Shown piece by piece: positions 1 through 11,496 of a stretch of DNA of 64,000 bases; position 1 is the first letter of the stretch, and each line of letters starts with the position of its first letter. The DNA is from Ensifer sp. LC11. GTDB lineage: Bacteria; Pseudomonadota; Alphaproteobacteria; Rhizobiales; Rhizobiaceae. The translations under genes were made by a program, and so were the position numbers. The notes beneath the pieces are model-generated. The model searched no databases. It was not told the origin of the DNA and saw nothing but the letters and a program-made list of their open reading frames with translations. The stretch lies in assembly GCF_001695835.1 (NCBI RefSeq), contig NZ_MBSO01000073.1, positions 1 to 64,000 of the forward strand. Direction: 5' to 3'.

Positions 1-99
1 ATGAAGCACTTCCGACGCTTCGCCACCCGATACGACCGCAGAACAATCCACTTCGAAGGCTTCGTCTATCTCCTCGCCGCAATGATCTGGCTGCGATGA
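1..99 (+). mobile_element. 3' end of an IS5-family transposase gene
   Basis: Frame 1 is open from the window edge to a TGA at 97-99 and encodes a 32-residue tail beginning KHFRRFATRYDRR and ending in AAMIWLR. That is the conserved C-terminus of many rhizobial IS5-family DDE transposases, recognised from memory. The ATG at position 1 is probably an internal methionine, because the rest of the gene should lie upstream of the window. Whether the element is complete cannot be judged here, and I could not define its terminal inverted repeat. It stands just beyond the glmM terminator, so the insertion is next to glmM but not inside it. Confidence 0.75.
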
Positions 100-219
100 A
101 TGTCGATTCGTCCTAGAGCTGCTTCGGCCCGAAAGCACAAAGGCGTCCGGGTCGGATGGCGGCGCATTGAATGCAGGAGAAATCCTCAGCGCATGGCATT
201 CCCGACGCGCCACCAGGAT

Positions 220-248
220 AAAAAAGAGGCCGGTGCGTCACACCGGCC
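220..248 (-). terminator. Rho-independent terminator after glmM
   Basis: On the minus strand an 8-bp perfect GC-rich stem (GGCCGGTG/CACCGGCC, loop 236-240) is followed by a run of T (220-225 on the plus strand is A). It lies 27 bases past the glmM stop and should end the ftsH-glmM transcript. The rest of 100-275 shows no gene. Confidence 0.85.
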
Positions 249-275
249 CTGGAGGGAAATCGATCGTTTCAGGCC

Positions 276-1628
276 TCAGGCGGCATTGCGCACGCTGCCG
301 ATGACGTTGACCAGCTCATCGACGATACGCTCGACCTGGCCGCGATCATCGCCTTCCGCCATGACGCGGATGAGCGGCTCGGTGCCTGAGGGGCGGATGA
401 GCAGACGGCCGGACTTGGCAAGTTCGGATTCCGCATCGGCAATCGCCTGGCGCACCGTTGCATCTTCGAGCGGCTTGCCGGCGGAAACACGAACGTTCTT
501 CAAGATCTGCGGTACAGGTTCGAAACGGTGGCACACCTCGCTCACCGCCCTGCCCTGACGCTTGACGACCGCAAGGATCTGCAGCGCCGCCACGAGGCCA
601 TCGCCTGTCGTACCGAAATCCGAGAGCACGATGTGGCCCGATTGCTCGCCGCCGACATTCAAGCCGTCCTGGCGCATCTGCTCAACCACGTAACGGTCGC
701 CGACCTTGGTGCGACGCAGGTCGATGCCGCGGCCCTTCAGATAGCGTTCGAGGCCGAGATTGGACATGACGGTGGCGGCAACGGCACCGCCGCGCAGCAT
801 CCCGTCTTCCGCCCAGCTATCGGCGATAACGGCCATGAGCTGGTCACCGTCGATGACGGTACCGTTCTCGTCGACGATCAGCACACGATCGGCGTCACCA
901 TCGAGCGCGATACCGATGTCGGCCCGCACCTCATGGACCTTCTTCGACAGCGCTGCCGGATGAGTAGAGCCGCAATCGAGATTGATATTTTGCCCGTTCG
1001 GTTCCGTTCCGATGGTCACGACTTCCGCGCCCAGTTCCCAAAGCGCGGTCGGCGCCACCTTGTAGGCAGCACCGTTCGCGCAATCGATGGCAATCCGGAG
1101 GCCCTGAAGGGTAACATCGCGTGGCAGCGTGCGCTTTGCGTGCTCCAGGTAGCGGTAGATGTCGCCATCCACGCGCTTCGCCCGGCCGATGTCTTCGGAT
1201 TTTGCCAACTGCCCCGAGAGATCCTGGTCGAGCAGCGCCTCGATCTTCTCTTCGATGTCGTCGGAAAGCTTGTAGCCGTCAGGTCCGAAAAGCTTGATGC
1301 CGTTGTCCTGGAAGGGGTTGTGCGAGGCCGAGATCATCACGCCGATATCGGCGCGCAGCGACCGGGTGAGCATGGCAACGCCCGGCGTCGGGATCGGCCC
1401 GAGCAGGAAGACGTCGAGGCCAGCCGCGGTAAAGCCCGCCACCATGGCATTTTCGAGCATGTAACCGGAAAGACGCGTGTCCTTGCCGATCACCACGCGG
1501 TGACGGTGGGCACCGTTACGAAAGATCGTCCCGACGGCGATACCGACGCGCATCGCCAGATCCGGCGTCATCGGAAACATGTTGGACTGGCCGCGGATAC
1601 CGTCGGTGCCGAAATACTTACGCTTCAT
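276..1628 (-). CDS. glmM: Phosphoglucosamine mutase GlmM
   Basis: GlmM interconverts glucosamine-6-phosphate and glucosamine-1-phosphate in the cytoplasm, feeding UDP-GlcNAc synthesis for peptidoglycan and lipid A. The 450-residue product starts [13 protein letters not shown], as in the family. It has the phosphoserine loop MISASHNPF (Ser102), the metal-binding loop DGDADR (243-248) and the C-terminal phosphate-binding [11 protein letters not shown]. The frame stays open 26 codons further upstream, but the ATG at 1628 has a good ribosome site (GGAGCTCTT before ATG) and matches family length. It lies downstream of ftsH, an order seen in many proteobacteria, although a terminator separates the two. 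Nothing looks damaged. Confidence 0.97.
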   Translation of the reverse strand: MKRKYFGTDGIRGQSNMFPMTPDLAMRVGIAVGTIFRNGAHRHRVVIGKDTRLSGYMLENAMVAGFTAAGLDVFLLGPIPTPGVAMLTRSLRADIGVMISASHNPFQDNGIKLFGPDGYKLSDDIEEKIEALLDQDLSGQLAKSEDIGRAKRVDGDIYRYLEHAKRTLPRDVTLQGLRIAIDCANGAAYKVAPTALWELGAEVVTIGTEPNGQNINLDCGSTHPAALSKKVHEVRADIGIALDGDADRVLIVDENGTVIDGDQLMAVIADSWAEDGMLRGGAVAATVMSNLGLERYLKGRGIDLRRTKVGDRYVVEQMRQDGLNVGGEQSGHIVLSDFGTTGDGLVAALQILAVVKRQGRAVSEVCHRFEPVPQILKNVRVSAGKPLEDATVRQAIADAESELAKSGRLLIRPSGTEPLIRVMAEGDDRGQVERIVDELVNVIGSVRNAA

Positions 1629-1885
1629 AAGAGCTCCATCGTTCTGCCGGGTCAGCGCTGGCTTTGCCAGCTTCGCCTGTCTGCGTGGTGCGCGACTGGG
1701 TTTCATTGACCGGACCTCATTTCATGTCGGCGGTTGCCGTTCGCCTTGGACCCTCGGGCCAACCTTTGGCCTGCGATCGCAAACACATTTGTCTTCTTTG
1801 ACACAAAAGCGCAGCAAACGGCAGCAAGCCTAGCATCAGAAATCATTACATCCCGTTACCAAATGCCAGCCGCCAATTCACCAAC

Positions 1886-1919
1886 GAAAAGCCGCCGCTC
1901 CCGTTAAGGAACGGCGGCT
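1886..1919 (-). terminator. Terminator between ftsH and glmM
   Basis: The arms at 1890-1901 and 1908-1919 form a 12-bp stem with one G-U pair, followed on the minus strand by TTTT. It lies 23 bases after the ftsH stop, so glmM probably has its own promoter within 1629-1885 or relies on readthrough. I see no other feature in the 314-base ftsH-glmM gap. Confidence 0.85.
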
Positions 1920-1942
1920 CTTACACATCGCCAAAATGTCGC

Positions 1943-3886
<1,944 letters not shown>

Positions 3887-3986
3887 CGAACTCCCCGGAA
3901 CCTGTCACGACCCGCGCATTTCGCGGGCCGCTGTCTTGCTCCCTAACATAGGGTTCTGGTGGCGTATTGCCAAGGCAAACCGCCGG

Positions 3987-5303
3987 CTACCGTTCCATTT
4001 CTGTCAATAGATCGTGAACCGGCGGCGGAAGATAACGCTGTCGTCCGAACAATCCGGCGATCCCATCGGCCATGATCCTGTCGAAACCCGGCAAAAAGGT
4101 GTCGTAGAGCCCGATCCGCGGCTCCATTGTGGCAGATGCGACATTTTTGCCGTCTTCGGACAGGATTTGCGGAGCCGCGAGCGATGCGCGGCCGGCAACG
4201 CCCGGTGGAACGCCTGCGGCAATAAGTCTCTGCTGTTGTGGTCCATGGCCGCCCTCCGCACGCACGAACAGAGGGCTGTTCCCGGTGTTGCGCACCAGGA
4301 ACCGGCCGTCCCATATCCCGCTCTCGTCGGCCGCCAGTGTCAGCTCCGTCAGCCCCCGCGCCTCGCGATAGAGATAGAGCCCGCTCGCGCGGCGGTCGAA
4401 GACGGTTCGCCCGGCCGTCAGCCGTCCGGGTATCGTCCCTTCCAGGAAGCGCGCCAGCCGATCCACAGTCTCTGCCGCAGGCAGATGTGCACGGCCGCCG
4501 ATCACGCTCGCAAGCGCGAGCAGTGCCCGTTGCTCATCGGCGTCCCGGCATCGGTCCGCCATGACAGGCGAGATCTCCGCCACCAGCCCCGCATGCACCC
4601 GCACATGACGGTGAAGCAGCGCGGCAGCGGCCGCCGAGGAACGCGCCCGGGAGCGGGCATCCCAGACACCGGTCCTCACCTCCGGCGCCGACGCCAGCCA
4701 GGCCCGTGCGCGTACCCGCTCGAAACGAAGGTTGGCATTGCTCGGATCGTCGAACCAAACCATGCCTTGTTCTGTGAGAAAGGTGCGAATGGATGCGCGA
4801 TCAACCGTCAGGAAGGGACGCAGCACCCAGAAGCGACGGTCATAAAGGGTGGCTGCCGCCATGCCGGCGATACCGGGCCCCGCACCGCGCTGCGAGCGCA
4901 TCAGCACCGTCTCGCGCTGATCATCGCGCGTGTGGCCGGTGACGATGCAGCAAGCCTTGAACTGCTCCGCAGCATCCGCCAGCAAGCGATACCGCGCCTC
5001 GCGTGCCGCCGCCTGAATGCCGGTTTTGGGCTTCGGCCCATCCCATGTCGCGATGATATGCGGTACGCTCAGGCTCTCGCAGAATGCCGCGACACCACGC
5101 GCCTCTTCGGCCGATTCCGACCGCAGTGCATGATCAACGGTACAGGCAGTGAGAGAGAATTCGTTTGGCCTGCTTGCCTCGATCGCCTCGTTGAGGGCGA
5201 GAAGCAATCCCTTCGAGTCGCTTCCGCCGGAGACGGCGACAAGAATGCGAGCTGGCCTGTCGAAGGATGAAAGAAATCGTTTTGCCGTTTCGACAACGGC
5301 CAT
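3987..5303 (-). CDS. tilS: tRNA(Ile)-lysidine synthetase TilS
   Basis: TilS ligates lysine to C34 of the CAU-anticodon tRNA(Ile), changing it to read AUA, and is normally essential. The protein has the N-terminal PP-loop ATPase motif SGGSDS (25-30 from the chosen ATG) and a family-typical GHTRDDQRET segment further on. The frame could begin at a TTG at 5327 that overlaps the end of cpoB. I chose the ATG at 5303, which has a GAGG about ten bases upstream and gives 438 residues. It is tightly packed behind cpoB, so it is probably translated from the cpoB message. Confidence 0.93.
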   Translation of the reverse strand: MAVVETAKRFLSSFDRPARILVAVSGGSDSKGLLLALNEAIEASRPNEFSLTACTVDHALRSESAEEARGVAAFCESLSVPHIIATWDGPKPKTGIQAAAREARYRLLADAAEQFKACCIVTGHTRDDQRETVLMRSQRGAGPGIAGMAAATLYDRRFWVLRPFLTVDRASIRTFLTEQGMVWFDDPSNANLRFERVRARAWLASAPEVRTGVWDARSRARSSAAAAALLHRHVRVHAGLVAEISPVMADRCRDADEQRALLALASVIGGRAHLPAAETVDRLARFLEGTIPGRLTAGRTVFDRRASGLYLYREARGLTELTLAADESGIWDGRFLVRNTGNSPLFVRAEGGHGPQQQRLIAAGVPPGVAGRASLAAPQILSEDGKNVASATMEPRIGLYDTFLPGFDRIMADGIAGLFGRQRYLPPPVHDLLTEMER

Positions 5304-5316
5304 CGGCGCTTGAGCC

Positions 5317-6348
5317 TCAGCAGCCAAAGCGGCTCTGCTCGCTCGTCACCTTTGCCTTTACCGCGGGCGAGGCCTTGGGATAGCGCTTGTTGACCTCGCG
5401 CAGCGTCGCGCAGGCCGTTTCCTTGTTGTCGAGCGCACCCAGCGACATGCCGAGCTTCAACAGCATTTCCGGTGCCTTCGGTGATTTGCCGTGGGCCTGA
5501 TGGGCGTTGAGGAAGGTCTTGGCAGCGTCGCTGTACTTGCCCTGCGAATATTGCGCTTCGCCCAGCCAGAAGCTGGCATCTGCCGCCTTGTCGCCCTTCG
5601 GGAACGCCGCCAGATAGTCGCCGAATTCCTGCTCGGCGGTGCTGTAGTCGCCCGAGAGAACATGACCGTAGGCCGACTGGTAGAGATCGCCCGGATTGTC
5701 GAGCGACGCGGTCTGCTGGCTGCCAGGGTTGCTGTTCAAGCCGCCGTCGTTGGGCGAACCTGCGCCGGTTTCAACGCCCGGAACAGTGGCATTGGCGCCC
5801 GGCTGTGCGTCCGTCGTGGCTGCAACCGGATTGCCGTTCTCGTCGAAAACGATCTGGCCGAGCGTCGTCGGCGCTGCAGAGCCGTTGGCGCCCTGGCTCA
5901 CGCCCGGCGAAACGCCCGTGGACGCCGTGTCGCCACCTGCCGGCGCCATGGTCTGGCTATCCGTCACCCCCGGGGTGACGGACGCCTGGTCGTTGGTTCT
6001 CGGCGTCTGCAGAGCGCCACTCTTCTTCGGGGAGGCCTTGCCGCTTTCCAGATCCTGGAAGCGGAACTCGTTGTCCTCCTGGAACTTCCGGATCTGTTCC
6101 TGCATCTGCAGGAGCTGGAAGCTCATTTCTTCGATACGCCCGTTGAGCGAGCGGATCTGTTCTTCAAGCTGGCCAATCCGTGCGGTTTCGACCGACTGCA
6201 CCTTCACCACAGGCAGGTTCTGCTGTGCCCCGGCGTTGGTTTCGGTCGTTCGGGCCAGCAGCCCTGAAAGCGGCATGGCGTTCGCCGTCTGGCCAAGACC
6301 CGCAAGGGTCGCAAGACCGATCAGCCCCGCCACGACAAATTTCTTCAT
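5317..6348 (-). CDS. cpoB: Cell division coordinator CpoB (YbgF), Tol-Pal associated
   Basis: CpoB is a periplasmic TPR protein that, in E. coli, links the Tol-Pal machine to septal peptidoglycan synthesis. The ATG at 6348 (AGGA upstream) gives 343 residues. They comprise a signal peptide of about 26 residues ending TANA, a short coiled-coil segment with QLEEQIRSLNGRIEEM, a long low-complexity Gly/Thr/Pro linker, and a C-terminal TPR domain (about 215-343) with GDYSTAEQEFGDYL and ASFWLGEAQYSQGKYSDA. The frame is open 33 codons further upstream, but those codons lack secretion character. It follows pal after a terminator-like hairpin. The linker is longer than in E. coli. Confidence 0.93.
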   Translation of the reverse strand: MKKFVVAGLIGLATLAGLGQTANAMPLSGLLARTTETNAGAQQNLPVVKVQSVETARIGQLEEQIRSLNGRIEEMSFQLLQMQEQIRKFQEDNEFRFQDLESGKASPKKSGALQTPRTNDQASVTPGVTDSQTMAPAGGDTASTGVSPGVSQGANGSAAPTTLGQIVFDENGNPVAATTDAQPGANATVPGVETGAGSPNDGGLNSNPGSQQTASLDNPGDLYQSAYGHVLSGDYSTAEQEFGDYLAAFPKGDKAADASFWLGEAQYSQGKYSDAAKTFLNAHQAHGKSPKAPEMLLKLGMSLGALDNKETACATLREVNKRYPKASPAVKAKVTSEQSRFGC

Positions 6349-6483
6349 TTCATTTGTCCTGTTCGAATACCGGTTGTCCCACCCTTGATCCGGGGCCCGC
6401 AATACATCTCGCCGAGTCAACTGGGTGAATGCCGCACAGTTTTCCAATTACCCTGAAAAAGCAACGGAGTTCGGCCAAAGTGT

Positions 6484-6518
6484 GGTAAAAAAGCAAAGGG
6501 CGGCTGAGAGCCGCCCTT
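6484..6518 (-). terminator. Hairpin terminator between pal and cpoB
   Basis: Arms at 6496-6505 and 6509-6518 form a perfect 10-bp stem with a 3-base loop, followed on the minus strand by TGCTTTTTT. It lies about 90 bases after the pal stop. It should reduce or stop transcription into cpoB, which may therefore have a promoter between 6349 and 6483. Confidence 0.85.
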
Positions 6519-6605
6519 ATATTTTAGCAGTCTGTGATTTCAGGAACACTATGCGCCCCCTCGGACCACGTCATGCTTCGGGGCCGAGCAGGCTCGGCCG
6601 CGAAG

Positions 6606-7139
6606 TTACATGCCGGCGCCACCGAGAACGGTAACGGCGCGGCGGTTCTGTGACCAGCACGAGATGTCGTCGCAGACGGCGACCGGCTTTTCCTTGCCGT
6701 AGGAGATCGTCTTCATACGGTTCGACGGAACGCCCTGGCTGATGAGGTAATCGCGGGTGGAGGCCGCACGGCGGGCGCCGAGCGCCAGGTTGTATTCGCG
6801 CGTGCCGCGTTCGTCGGCGTGGCCTTCGATCGTGATCGCGTAGTTCGGATACTTGGCGAGCCACTGAGCCTGACGGGCAAGCGTCTGCTGCGCGTCGGCA
6901 CGGATCGAGGTGGAGTCGGTGTCGAAGAAGATGCGGTCGCCGACATTGACGGTGAAGTCCTGCTGCGAGCCCGGCGTTGCAGCACCGGCGCCGCCGAGAC
7001 CGAGCTCGTTGGCATTGTTCGGCAGGTTCTTCTTCGATGCACAGCCAGCGATGGCAAGTGTCATGACCAGGGCGATCATGACCGGGTTGCGAGCGATGGT
7101 CTGCATGCGGCCTACGGCCGGGGTGTCAATTCGGCTCAT
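6606..7139 (-). CDS. pal: Peptidoglycan-associated lipoprotein Pal
   Basis: Pal is anchored in the outer membrane, binds peptidoglycan and is released or relocated by TolB during constriction. From the ATG at 7139 (AAGGAGA upstream) the product has 177 residues. There is a hydrophobic signal ending IAGC (lipidated Cys33), a short linker and an OmpA-like domain with FFDTDSTSIRADAQQTL and IEGHADERGTREYNLALG, the diaminopimelate-binding region. An in-frame ATG at 7106 would give a shorter signal peptide. It belongs to the tolQRAB-pal series. Confidence 0.96.
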   Translation of the reverse strand: MSRIDTPAVGRMQTIARNPVMIALVMTLAIAGCASKKNLPNNANELGLGGAGAATPGSQQDFTVNVGDRIFFDTDSTSIRADAQQTLARQAQWLAKYPNYAITIEGHADERGTREYNLALGARRAASTRDYLISQGVPSNRMKTISYGKEKPVAVCDDISCWSQNRRAVTVLGGAGM

Positions 7140-7324
7140 GCGCCGGTCTCCTTGAGAAGTGTCTGAATTCACGGTTGCCAGACTGTAACCGGAAGCGGTT
7201 AATCGCTTTTCAACAGTTATGGTTAACAAATCGATAATTTCGTCTCGGCGCCTGCTAGACCAGCACTTTGCGGCGAGAAAGCGGCATCTCCGCCACATTC
7301 CCCGCCGCAAATTGGGTCAGGTTA

Positions 7325-7372
7325 GAGCGGGATGAGGAAAAGTGTATGCGGTTTTCCGCCCGCATCCCGCTC
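7325..7372. repeat. Rhizobial intergenic palindromic repeat
   Basis: GAGCGGGATG (7325-7334) and its exact complement CATCCCGCTC (7363-7372) flank a 28-base interior that includes GTATGCGGTTTTCC. I recognise it from memory as a common dispersed element in rhizobial genomes. It lies directly after the tolB stop and could act as a transcript-end structure or processing site between tolB and pal. Confidence 0.7.
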
Positions 7373-7383
7373 GTCGTCGTCAA

Positions 7384-8694
7384 CTACTCCAGCAGCGGCG
7401 ACCAGGCCGGGTCGGATGCAAAGCCCTTCGTCGGGATCGGCTGTTCGTTGTAACCGGAGATATCGATCGAATAGAGCTGCGGTCCGCCGGCACCGGCGTT
7501 CTGGCGGAAGAACATCAAGACGCGGCCGTTCGGCGCCCAGGTCGGGCCTTCGTTGTGGAAGCCCGTGGTCAGGATGCGTTCAGCCGAACCGTCGGGCTTC
7601 ATCACGCCGATCGAGAACTTGCCGCCCGACTGCTTGGTGAAGGCGATGAGGTCGCCGCGCGGAGACCAGACGGGCGTCGAATAGCGACCGTCGCCGAAGG
7701 AGATGCGGCGCTGACCGGAGCCGTCAGCACCCATGACGTAGATCTGCTGGCCGCCGCCGCGATCGCTTTCAAAGGCGATCTGGCTGCCGTCGGGCGAATA
7801 GGACGGCGCCGTGTCGATCGCTGCCGTGTTGGTGAGGCGCGTCGTGGTCCGCGAGCGCAGGTCCATCGTGTAGATGTTGGCGTTGCCATCCTGCTGCAGG
7901 CTCATGATCACGCGCTGGCCGTCCGGGGAGAAGCGCGGCGAGAAGGTCATCCCGGGGAAGTTGCCGACGACTTCGCGCTGTCCGGTTTCGAGCTGCAGCA
8001 GATAGACGCGCGGCTGCTGGTTTTCGAACGACATGTAGGTGACTTCCTGGCGGTTCGGCGAGAAACGCGGCGTCAGAACGATGTCGTTGGAATTGGTGAG
8101 CGCGCGGGCATTGAAGCCGTCCTGGTCCATGATCGCGAGCTCGCGCTTGCGGGCCGTCTTCGGGCCGCTTTCGGCGACATAGACGACACGGGTGTCGAAG
8201 TATCCCTTCTCACCGGTAACGCTTTCATAGATCGCGTCGGCGATGATATGGGCGACACGGCGCCAGTTTTCCGGCTGCGTGAAGAACTGCTGCCCGGTGA
8301 TCTGCTTCGCGCCGAAGGTATCCCAGAGTCGGAACTCGGCCTTCAGCCTGCCGTCGCCTTCCTGTGTCACGCGACCAGTGACGATCGCCTGCGCGTTGAT
8401 GACCTTCCAGTCCTCGAACCGCGGCGTCGCATCCGGGTTGCTGATCTTCTCGATGAAAGCACCCTTGTTGATCGGTGCGAACAGGCCCGAACGCTTCAGG
8501 TCCGCTGCGACCACGTCGGAGATCTTCTGACCGAGCTCACCCTGCAGGAAGTCGGTAACCGCGATCGGCAAGGGCTCGACCTTGCCCTTGTTGAGCTCGA
8601 TGACGACTTCTGCGTGCGCCGGTGCCACCGCCACGACGGCGGCTAATATGCCCGCGGCCACCATCAGGGCACGGAAAAGGGAGACCTTGATCAT
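7384..8694 (-). CDS. tolB: Tol-Pal system beta-propeller protein TolB
   Basis: TolB is the periplasmic propeller that contacts Pal and TolA. The 436-residue product has a signal peptide of about 28 residues ending APAHA, an N-terminal TolB domain (about 30-170) and WD40-like PD40 repeats with recurring motifs such as [16 protein letters not shown] and SPRGDLIAF. Length and order match the family. The start [11 protein letters not shown] has a weak AAAGG upstream. It lies 81 bases downstream of tolA. Confidence 0.97.
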   Translation of the reverse strand: MIKVSLFRALMVAAGILAAVVAVAPAHAEVVIELNKGKVEPLPIAVTDFLQGELGQKISDVVAADLKRSGLFAPINKGAFIEKISNPDATPRFEDWKVINAQAIVTGRVTQEGDGRLKAEFRLWDTFGAKQITGQQFFTQPENWRRVAHIIADAIYESVTGEKGYFDTRVVYVAESGPKTARKRELAIMDQDGFNARALTNSNDIVLTPRFSPNRQEVTYMSFENQQPRVYLLQLETGQREVVGNFPGMTFSPRFSPDGQRVIMSLQQDGNANIYTMDLRSRTTTRLTNTAAIDTAPSYSPDGSQIAFESDRGGGQQIYVMGADGSGQRRISFGDGRYSTPVWSPRGDLIAFTKQSGGKFSIGVMKPDGSAERILTTGFHNEGPTWAPNGRVLMFFRQNAGAGGPQLYSIDISGYNEQPIPTKGFASDPAWSPLLE

Positions 8695-8775
8695 AGAGAC
8701 AAGCCTTTCAGCTTAAATACGAAGGGTTTGTACGGTTGTCGTTGGCTGTCCGGCATGGTTCCAATCCGGGCAGCT

Positions 8776-9855
8776 CTAGAGTGCGAATTCCGAGGGGTCG
8801 AAGTTCAGCACGAGGGTATTCCATCCTTTTTCGCCATCATATTTTTCAGGTGGCAGGTTTTGCAGGGGAACCGAGCGACGGAGCGCGCGCATGGTGCTGC
8901 TTTCGACAGCGCGGCGCGTTCCTTCCGGTCCACCGGTTGCGGTGACCTCAGGTTCGCCGACGATGTTGCCGGTCGGATCGAGCTGCACGCGGATCGTGAC
9001 GCGAACCTCCGCGACGCCAGTCAAACCGGCGGTCAGTGCCCAATTGCTCTGGATCTGGCCCTTGACGCCATCGATCTCGTTGGCGCTGAGGCCGACGCCG
9101 ACGGTCTTCTTGCCGCCGAGTGCCGCCTCTTGCTTAGAGCTCTTGGCACCACCGGCCGACGGATCCTGCCGGTTGAGCAGCGCGGCAATCTCATCGGCGT
9201 TGAACTTGCTTTCCTCGGTGGACGCCGCCTTCTTCTGTTCCTTCGGCGTCTGCTCGTTCTTGCGATCCGGCGTCTTGGCGCTCTGGGCCGGCTTTTCGAC
9301 CTTGGGCTTTGCAGCCGGCGTCGGCACCTTTTCGGGCAGCGCTTCGGCTTGCGGGTTCTCCGCCGGCTTTTCTTCGGCTGGCGCCGGATCCGGCTTCGTC
9401 TCCGGCTTCACTTCCTGCTTCGGTTCCGGCAGGGCCGCGACTTCGGTCGCAGGCTCGGAAGCGGGTTTGGTCTCCTCGACCTTCTTGATCTCCTGCTCGA
9501 CCGGATCAGGCGTCGGTTCGGGCTTTTCGTTCTTTTCCGGCGATGCCGTGGCTTCGCTCTTCGACGGCTTGGCGTTCGGCGTCGGCGGTGTCTTCAGGTC
9601 GGTGTCGTTGTCGCCGACGTTTTCGGCCGGCTGGTTCGTTTCCGGACGCTTGGTCGGGACCGGCGACGAATGCTCCTTCTTCGGTGCCTTCTTGTCGCCC
9701 TGCTGTACCTGCGTCATTTCCGAATAGGGAACGATGTCGACAGGCAAAGCCTCGACGTCGGCGACCTGAAAGTCAGCCGGGCTGCCAAGCGACACCAGCG
9801 CCCAGGTCAAGACCATGGCGTGGAGGACAGCAGATGTAGCGAGACTGCCCTTCAT
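8776..9855 (-). CDS. tolA: Tol-Pal envelope protein TolA
   Basis: TolA joins the TolQR motor to TolB-Pal across the periplasm. The 359 residues contain an N-terminal membrane helix (about 7-24, AVLHAMVLTWALVSL), a very long Pro/Lys/Glu/Ala-rich spacer (about 45-245) and a C-terminal TonB-like domain with IQSNWALTAGL and VRVTIRVQLDPTGNIVG. The repetitive spacer is normal for TolA but gives unreliable similarity scores. The gene starts 9 bases after tolR. Confidence 0.94.
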   Translation of the reverse strand: MKGSLATSAVLHAMVLTWALVSLGSPADFQVADVEALPVDIVPYSEMTQVQQGDKKAPKKEHSSPVPTKRPETNQPAENVGDNDTDLKTPPTPNAKPSKSEATASPEKNEKPEPTPDPVEQEIKKVEETKPASEPATEVAALPEPKQEVKPETKPDPAPAEEKPAENPQAEALPEKVPTPAAKPKVEKPAQSAKTPDRKNEQTPKEQKKAASTEESKFNADEIAALLNRQDPSAGGAKSSKQEAALGGKKTVGVGLSANEIDGVKGQIQSNWALTAGLTGVAEVRVTIRVQLDPTGNIVGEPEVTATGGPEGTRRAVESSTMRALRRSVPLQNLPPEKYDGEKGWNTLVLNFDPSEFAL

Positions 9856-9864
9856 CGTGGACGA

Positions 9865-10317
9865 TCACTTTTCCTGTTCTTGCAGCGTGACGAGGCCGAG
9901 GTTCTTGAAACCGGCGGCCGAGATGCGGGCCATGACCTTCATGACCGTGCCATAGTCGGCGTTGGTGTCGCCGCGCACATAGATGCGCTCGTTGTAGCCG
10001 GTCGTGGCGATCGCCTCGAGCTTCGGCACGACCTCATCGATCGCGATCGGCGTTTCCTGCAGGTAGATCTCGCCGGCCGGATTGACCGAGACAGTGATCG
10101 GCTGCGTGTCGGAATTCAGCGCCTTTGCCTGCGTTTCCGGCAGGTCGATTGGCACGCCGACCGTCATCATCGGTGCTGCCACCATGAAAATGATCAGGAG
10201 CACGAGCATGACGTCGACGAACGGCGTGACGTTGATCTCGCTCATCACGGCTTTCTTGCCGCCGCGGCGACGACGACCGCCGCCCGAACCCTTGGCTCCG
10301 CCAACCGACATACCCAT
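9865..10317 (-). CDS. tolR: Tol-Pal motor stator protein TolR (ExbD family)
   Basis: TolR forms the proton channel with TolQ and drives TolA. The 150-residue protein has a Gly/Arg-rich N-terminus and one membrane helix (about 33-53) with the key protonatable aspartate in [11 protein letters not shown] (Asp35), then a periplasmic ExbD domain. The N-terminal [11 protein letters not shown] stretch is unusually basic but is common in alphaproteobacterial TolR as I recall. It sits 27 bases after tolQ. Confidence 0.96.
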   Translation of the reverse strand: MGMSVGGAKGSGGGRRRRGGKKAVMSEINVTPFVDVMLVLLIIFMVAAPMMTVGVPIDLPETQAKALNSDTQPITVSVNPAGEIYLQETPIAIDEVVPKLEAIATTGYNERIYVRGDTNADYGTVMKVMARISAAGFKNLGLVTLQEQEK

Positions 10318-10344
10318 CAGCGTGGTCTCCGTATTCTGTGGCGA

Positions 10345-11067
10345 TTATTGCGCGGCCTGGCGCGGGCTCTGGAGCTTCTCGTCGATCTGACGCGACAGGA
10401 TCGCGGAGAACTCGTCGGCGAAGGCTTCCATGCGCGCCGAGATCTTGCCGGCATCGGCCGAGAACTTGTTGTAGGCGATAACCGCCGGAATAGCGGCGAG
10501 AAGGCCGATCGCGGTGGCGAGCAGCGCTTCGGCGATACCCGGTGCCACGACCGCAAGGTTGGTCGACTTCGAACCGGCGATCGCCTGGAACGAGGTCATG
10601 ATACCGACGACGGTGCCGAAGAGGCCGATGAACGGGGCGGCCGAGCCGATGGTCGCGAGCGAACCGAGGCGGGCCTCCAGCGATTCCGATTCCCGGGCGA
10701 GCGTCACGTCCATGGCGCGGTCGATACGCATCTGCAGGCCGATCGGCGAGCGGGCACCACGCTCGAAGCTCTTCTTCCATTCCCGCATGGCGGAAACGAA
10801 GATCGCTCCCATACCGGCCGTCTGCCGGTCGGCAAGCGTGCGGTAGAGCTCTTCGAGCGACTGGCCGGACCAGAACACCTGCTCGAAGCTGTCGAGCTGG
10901 CGGCGAACGCGGCCATAGTTCAGCGTCTTGTCGACGACGATCGCCCAGGTCCAGACGGAGGCTGCGACCAGCCCCAGCATGACCAGCTTCACGACGAAGC
11001 CCGCTTGCATGAATAGCGACCAGAGGCTCACATCGTGCGTCGCCGCGGCCAATCCAACCTGTTCCAT
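10345..11067 (-). CDS. tolQ: Tol-Pal motor protein TolQ (MotA/ExbB family)
   Basis: TolQ is the three-helix inner-membrane motor subunit. From the ATG at 11067 the product has 240 residues. Helix 1 is at about 21-44, a cytoplasmic loop follows, and then come two helices at about 135-160 and 175-197 with [17 protein letters not shown], the family signature. The frame is open 37 codons upstream, but those codons are not membrane-like and the chosen start matches family length. It is the first gene of the tol block here. In many genomes ybgC precedes it; here ybgC lies 3 kb away. Confidence 0.96.
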   Translation of the reverse strand: MEQVGLAAATHDVSLWSLFMQAGFVVKLVMLGLVAASVWTWAIVVDKTLNYGRVRRQLDSFEQVFWSGQSLEELYRTLADRQTAGMGAIFVSAMREWKKSFERGARSPIGLQMRIDRAMDVTLARESESLEARLGSLATIGSAAPFIGLFGTVVGIMTSFQAIAGSKSTNLAVVAPGIAEALLATAIGLLAAIPAVIAYNKFSADAGKISARMEAFADEFSAILSRQIDEKLQSPRQAAQ

Positions 11068-11496
11068 CGTCTTCAGTCCCCGAATCCAAACACCCGGCAA
11101 GAGCGGTTCATGCTCGTGACCGGGTAGCCCAAACGTCCTGTTTGCAAGAATGCCCGGCACCGCCGCAGATCGCACCATCGCGACCTTTATTAGCTTTAGG
11201 TTGCCTTCTTGCCGTCAATTTTGGTCAAAGGATGACGTGCACTGCACAAATCCTGATGCGGTGATTAAGACACCATTATGGTTAAGAGACCGTTACTGCG
11301 GTGTGTCTTTGCAGTATCACCTGGCAAGCGGAACTTACCCGAGCCCGACACGTTTCTTTAGCCACGGCCCGATCCACGACCAAACGTTGCGGCAAGGCGT
11401 CGTTCTCGCGGTATCGTGCCCTTGAAGCCACGGCCGTGCCGATCTCCGAGCCGACCAGAAGGCCGTGGTTGTGAAAACGCGTTGCGGGTGATTAGG
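11068..11496. other. 429-base gap between tolQ and the LigD-like gene
   Basis: No coding frame here looks real on either strand. It should hold the divergent promoters of tolQ (minus) and the polymerase gene (plus). I looked for remnants of LigD ligase or nuclease domains upstream of the polymerase gene and recognised none. Confidence 0.6.
11189..11218 (-). promoter_or_regulatory. Candidate tolQ promoter
   Basis: Read on the minus strand, TTGACG (11218-11213) and GCTAAT (11194-11189) are 18 bases apart. This resembles the alphaproteobacterial housekeeping pattern TTGAC and GCTA. It lies about 120 bases upstream of tolQ. Pattern only, no other support. Confidence 0.4.

Noticed and set aside
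8728-11016. A 762-codon plus-strand open frame across tolA, tolR and tolQ
   Set aside because: It is antisense to three clear Tol genes, rich in Arg, Leu and Gly as expected for high-GC shadows, and matches no family.
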